Positions 60,080 through 64,000 of a stretch of 64,000 nucleotides of DNA are shown here, piece by piece. Positions within the stretch are counted from its first letter, which is position 1, and each line of letters begins with the position of its first letter. Below the pieces are notes generated by a model, which worked only from the letters and a program-made list of their open reading frames with translations, searched no databases and was not told the origin of the DNA. Location of the stretch: NCBI GenBank assembly GCA_016748015.1, contig JAAOMT010000193.1, positions 288,042 to 352,041 on the forward strand, given 5' to 3'. The stretch comes from Geosiphon pyriformis. Lineage: Eukaryota > Glomeromycota > Glomeromycetes > Archaeosporales > Geosiphonaceae. Position numbers and translations under genes: made by a program.

Positions 60080-61390
60080 TGTGTATTATTTTTATAGTAC
60101 CAAAAAAAAAATATTATAGTTATTTATTTTACTAGTTTTTGTTAATATATTTTTTCTATATTATTTAGTATTTATAACAACTTTAGTCATTTTATTAATA
60201 CTATAAACAAAATTAATATATTTAAAATAAGTGTTTTTTAATATATTTAAGAATAAATATTATAATATATTTAAATTTATATATATTAATTTCTTAAACA
60301 CAAATTTTTGTTTTGGTATAAATTTATTAACTTTAAGATAATATAATACAAGTTTATTTTTAGTTTGCTATTTTTAAATATATAAAAAGTTTTATTATTA
60401 ATAAAAATTATATTATTTAAAATATTTTAAAGTATTTTAAAGTGGTTTTTTAAAAAAATTATTTTAAACTATTTAATTATTAATAATAAATTGATTTTAA
60501 ATCCAATTAATATTAAGTTTAAGTAAATACAATTATAAAAAATTAAATAAAAAAATTAATATTAAATAAAATTTTGGTTTTTTAACAATAATATATTTAA
60601 TTAATTATATAAATAATAATGTTTTTAATAAAGTTATATTAAAAATTGAGCTTAAAAATTTGTTAAATAATAAAGCTATTAGTTTGTTTAACATATTAAA
60701 TAAATTTTAAACATATTATAATAAGTTTATTTTAAGACTTTTTTTCAATCTTATAAATTTGTGTTTATTAAATAAATTATTTTTTAAGTTTTAAAAAAAG
60801 ATTTAAATATTAATAATTTTTAAATTTTATAAATAAATAAATTTTAATAATTATTAAATCTATTATTTTGTTTAAAATTACAAAAAAAATTTTTGTAAAT
60901 TTTTTTAATTATATTTTAGTTATTTATAATATGTTTAATATTTTCTGTAAAGATAATTTTTGATTTTAAAAAGTATTTTACTTAGTTTTTTATAATTATA
61001 ATAAGATTTTTTGTAAAAAATACTTTAAAAAAAATTATAAATTGTAATTAATATTATAAAAAATATATAAAACATATAATATAATAAATTAATTTTATTT
61101 AAGATTTAATTTTTAAAGATTAAGAAATATAATAAATTTGTAACAATAAAATTAATTAGATAATAATAAATTTTGGTTTAATAAATAATTATTTATTTAT
61201 AATAAATTAAATCAAAAAAAAATTTTTATTACTATTTTAAAAAATTTTTTATGATTTTTTATTATATAAAATTAAGAAATATAAATATTTATATAAATAT
61301 AAAATTATTATTAAGTTTGTTGTTAAAATTAACAAAATTAAATTTTAAGTTAATTTTTTTATTATCATTAAATTTTACGAATATAGCTTA
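60080..61390 (+). mobile_element. LINE fragment (reverse transcriptase part), plus strand
   Basis: Read through stops it follows the LINE ORF2 up to the RT palm: LINYINNNVFNKVILKI, LLNNKAISLFNILNKF (family: D-G-K-A-A-G-L-S-G-I-x-N-E), FNLINLCLLNKL, KKFFMIFYYIKLRNINIYI. It ends near 61,390, before or within the catalytic F-V-D-D. It is as AT-decayed as the full-length copy. Confidence 0.5.
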
Positions 61391-61399
61391 ATTACTATC

Positions 61400-64000
61400 T
61401 AAAAACATACAATTATAGAAGATTTTATATTAAATATGAGTCATGTTTTTTCTATATATAACTAATTACTTAAACCAATTAAGATAGTACTATACACTTA
61501 AATTAACAACTAAAAAAAAGTTTTACAAAAAACTAAACTATATACTGTTTAAATAAAAATATAAATTAAAACAAATATAAATATTTAGCTTGATACTAAA
61601 ATTGTGAATCATTTTATAGAAAACAAATTAATCATAACCAGAATTACAAATTTGTTATATAACAATAGACTATGTTTTTCATAATAACTCTTAATTTAGT
61701 AGTTGACAACTATATAATAGATCTGTGGCTTTTAGCAAAATACTTAACCAAATTAATAATTAACAATCCAATATCTGAGTTGTTTTCCAATAAATTTGTC
61801 ATATTAAATACCCAATTTTTCATTATAAAGTCTTTAGTTAATAATATATAAACAATTAAAGAGTTCAGTTTTATAAAGAAAACAAATTACTACATAGTTA
61901 ACAGTACAAATACTTAACAAACTAGTTTACTCTCTAATAATATCCAAAATTAATTCTTTCTTGGCATAATTATTATGTATACATAAAAATATATGGTTTA
62001 AGTTTTTTATCAACTTACATCAAATATACAATACACTAAGGTAACTCAAATTGTATAATTTTTTATTGGCTACAGACAGTTGGTAGTATAAAACTTTTAT
62101 AAAATAGGATTAAAATACTATAAAAGCAAAGCTTGTGAATCCAAACTGAACTTAACCATCAAGATGCTACATATTGAAAGTCTAACACATGTCAAAAAGT
62201 TGCAAAATAATTTATTTATAATACTATTTACATGCTTAAATTTCTAATTAACACAACTAACAGTCTCAAACAAACCTTTGACAAAGTAATAGATATTTCC
62301 AAAGACAGATTTGTTTTTTATAACAAAAAAGTAATATGATATCTTAATAGATAGTGTGGAATTAGACATAGTAATATATTGGCAAAAAAATTTGCATGCT
62401 TGTTGCTAACAACTCCAAAATAATTTTTGACTTTGTTTCAGCTAATTAACAGATTTTTAGATTCAATAATTTAATAAACATACTTCTTTTTTATTCAACA
62501 TTTATTGCAAAAGTCTAGTTTGATATCTTTCATAATTAAAACACAAATATTCAATAATGCTTAACTATTGGTTAACAACTTTACCAAACTAAATACAAAA
62601 ACACAATCCAAAACAAAAGTAATAATCTGCATTTTCACAAGAATTGAAAAGAACAAATCACAAATCTAATACCTATATTTATGCCAATGTCTAAAAAATA
62701 AGCAGCAGTATTATTGTAAGAATTTATAAACTCTAAATTTTTAACTAATCTATTCATATAGATAACTACTTTATTAGTCTTTTTTCTATAAGATGTTTTC
62801 TAACAAAGTTAATATTATATAAGCTCTTGCTAAAAGTAGAATAATATGTTAAAATGCAATTGCCATTTAAATTACCATTTTTAATAAATTTGGCCAGTAA
62901 ACTAAACCACCCAAAAATTGAATTTCTAAGATCCAGTTTTTTTTATTTGTAAAATATATTCTATATAAAGCATGTACTGTAATAGTCTAAAAGCTAATTC
63001 ATAAAAACAATACCAAATTTTTTAAGTAAATTTACCATCTTCATATAATATTTCAATTCTAAGACATCTGTAACAACAACACTATTACTGGTTTAAAACA
63101 CATTAAGTATATCATTACTTAATAACAAACCACATAATGTCAAAATATTTATAAGCCTGCCAAAAAACAATTTATAAAAGTAATTAATAGCATAATTAGA
63201 AAACTAAGAAATTGTTAAAACATTTAACTGATAATTTGTAGATTTATAGTCTTGTGTTCAAACAAATTAACATAGATTACTAAATTAACAAATGAGTTTT
63301 CTGCCTACATCTGCTTAAATGTCTTAAAATTGTATAATTTGAGATAGAAAATGGCATCATTAAAAAATTTTTTAGGTAGATTGGCCTTGAGTTTTAATTT
63401 TTTTCTTAGTATTTTGTCTCATTTTTTATACATACTTATTAATACATAACTGAATTACAGTCTGTAATTAATTATAGATTACAGAACAGCAAATACTAGA
63501 TACAGTAATTGTTTATTAGAAACAGTCTTTTTTAAAACCAAATTTGTAAAAAATTTTATGTTTAAGTATGTCTTGACAAAACTTGAACAAAAAAAACTTT
63601 TTGTAGACAAAAAAATGTTCAGGTATTTATGAATTTTACTTTTTTTTGCAATTAAAATATTCGACCTACTTATTATCAAATAAAAATTTTTTACTTTTTA
63701 GTTAATGAAAATAGTAAGTGTTTTATTTATGTTGATTGAAATGTTATTAATATAAGAAAATTTGCTAGCTATATTTAGAATATGCTGAGTAGTAAACATA
63801 ATATTTCTAATCCAGATTATGTTATTTATAAAGATTTTAGCTGCCATAAAAGATATTATTATGGATAAACTTAGTGGTATATGGTAGTAATATTTGGTGC
63901 TTAAAATTTGGGTTTCTAAAAAGCTTTTGATAGTTTTTTTTTAGTAAACTTGTTAGAAGTATTAGTATTATCAGTCTCTAAAGGTTTTTTTGATTAATAT
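61400..64000 (-). mobile_element. LINE fragment, minus strand, runs off the window end
   Basis: Minus-strand reading starts inside RT at the window edge. F-I-N-N-IIWIRN (63,832-63,821; family F-V-D-D-T-I-W-V) is followed by the longest open piece, 63,679-63,479 (KIHKYLNIFLSTKSF, FFTNLVLKKTVSNKQLLYLV). It continues through an RNase H region to SYFIKVLYYQLSVANKKLYN near 62,100 and a C-terminus near 61,510. It is the same family as 2,620-9,206, in opposite orientation to the adjacent fragment. Both catalytic Asp codons read AAC/AAT. Confidence 0.65.

Overview
This window looks like nuclear DNA of an arbuscular mycorrhizal fungus (Glomeromycotina). The host genes carry many short GT-AG introns, base composition is low in G+C, microsatellites are abundant, and there is a PHO84/PHT1-type phosphate transporter. 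The retroelements belong to families I recognise from Rhizophagus-like genomes: one LINE family, a Ty3/gypsy element carrying a dUTPase domain, and integrase genes of the KRBA2 type. I cannot name the species.

The DNA falls into two kinds. Extremely AT-rich blocks (about 1-10,300, 35,600-39,589 and 43,700-64,000) are almost wholly decayed transposable elements. They hold a Ty3/gypsy pol relic (about 420-1,700), a full-length LINE (about 2,620-9,206) and inverted hAT-like arms (37,400-39,589 and 43,578-46,200). They also hold a TIR-bounded integrase transposon (46,550-60,050), split by a Ty3/gypsy element with LTRs (48,118-58,783). Two further LINE fragments (60,080-61,390 and 61,400-64,000) lie tail to tail. 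Family Trp and Gln codons have become stops, and the reverse-transcriptase catalytic Asp codons read as Asn, as expected from C-to-T and G-to-A change.

Blocks of ordinary composition (about 10,300-35,600 and 39,609-43,650) hold the real genes. These are a ten-exon short-chain dehydrogenase resembling 3-hydroxyacyl-CoA dehydrogenase type 2 (14,851-16,465, +), a four-exon class-3 lipase-like gene with an altered nucleophile elbow (21,287-22,556, -) and a six-exon phosphate transporter (27,115-29,560, -). A small MULE that has lost its DDE core sits at 22,888-23,971. The reading frames of all three main genes close exactly across their introns.

The 39,590-43,577 segment is rearranged. It has two incomplete, oppositely oriented copies of a USP-like gene (B), one copy of an unrelated multi-exon gene (A), an inverted copy of the first exon of A, two copies of a 21-bp minisatellite and two copies of a hAT end. 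A perfect 19-bp Tn5/Nextera mosaic end at 39,590-39,608 shows that at least one join is a library artefact. Two N-gaps (12,567-13,082 and 42,742-42,761) also limit what can be said.

I found no tRNA, rRNA or CRISPR array. The strongest candidates for follow-up are the mutational decay confined to long repeats, the dUTPase-bearing gypsy element, and the TIR-bounded integrase element with a Gln/Asn-rich tail.
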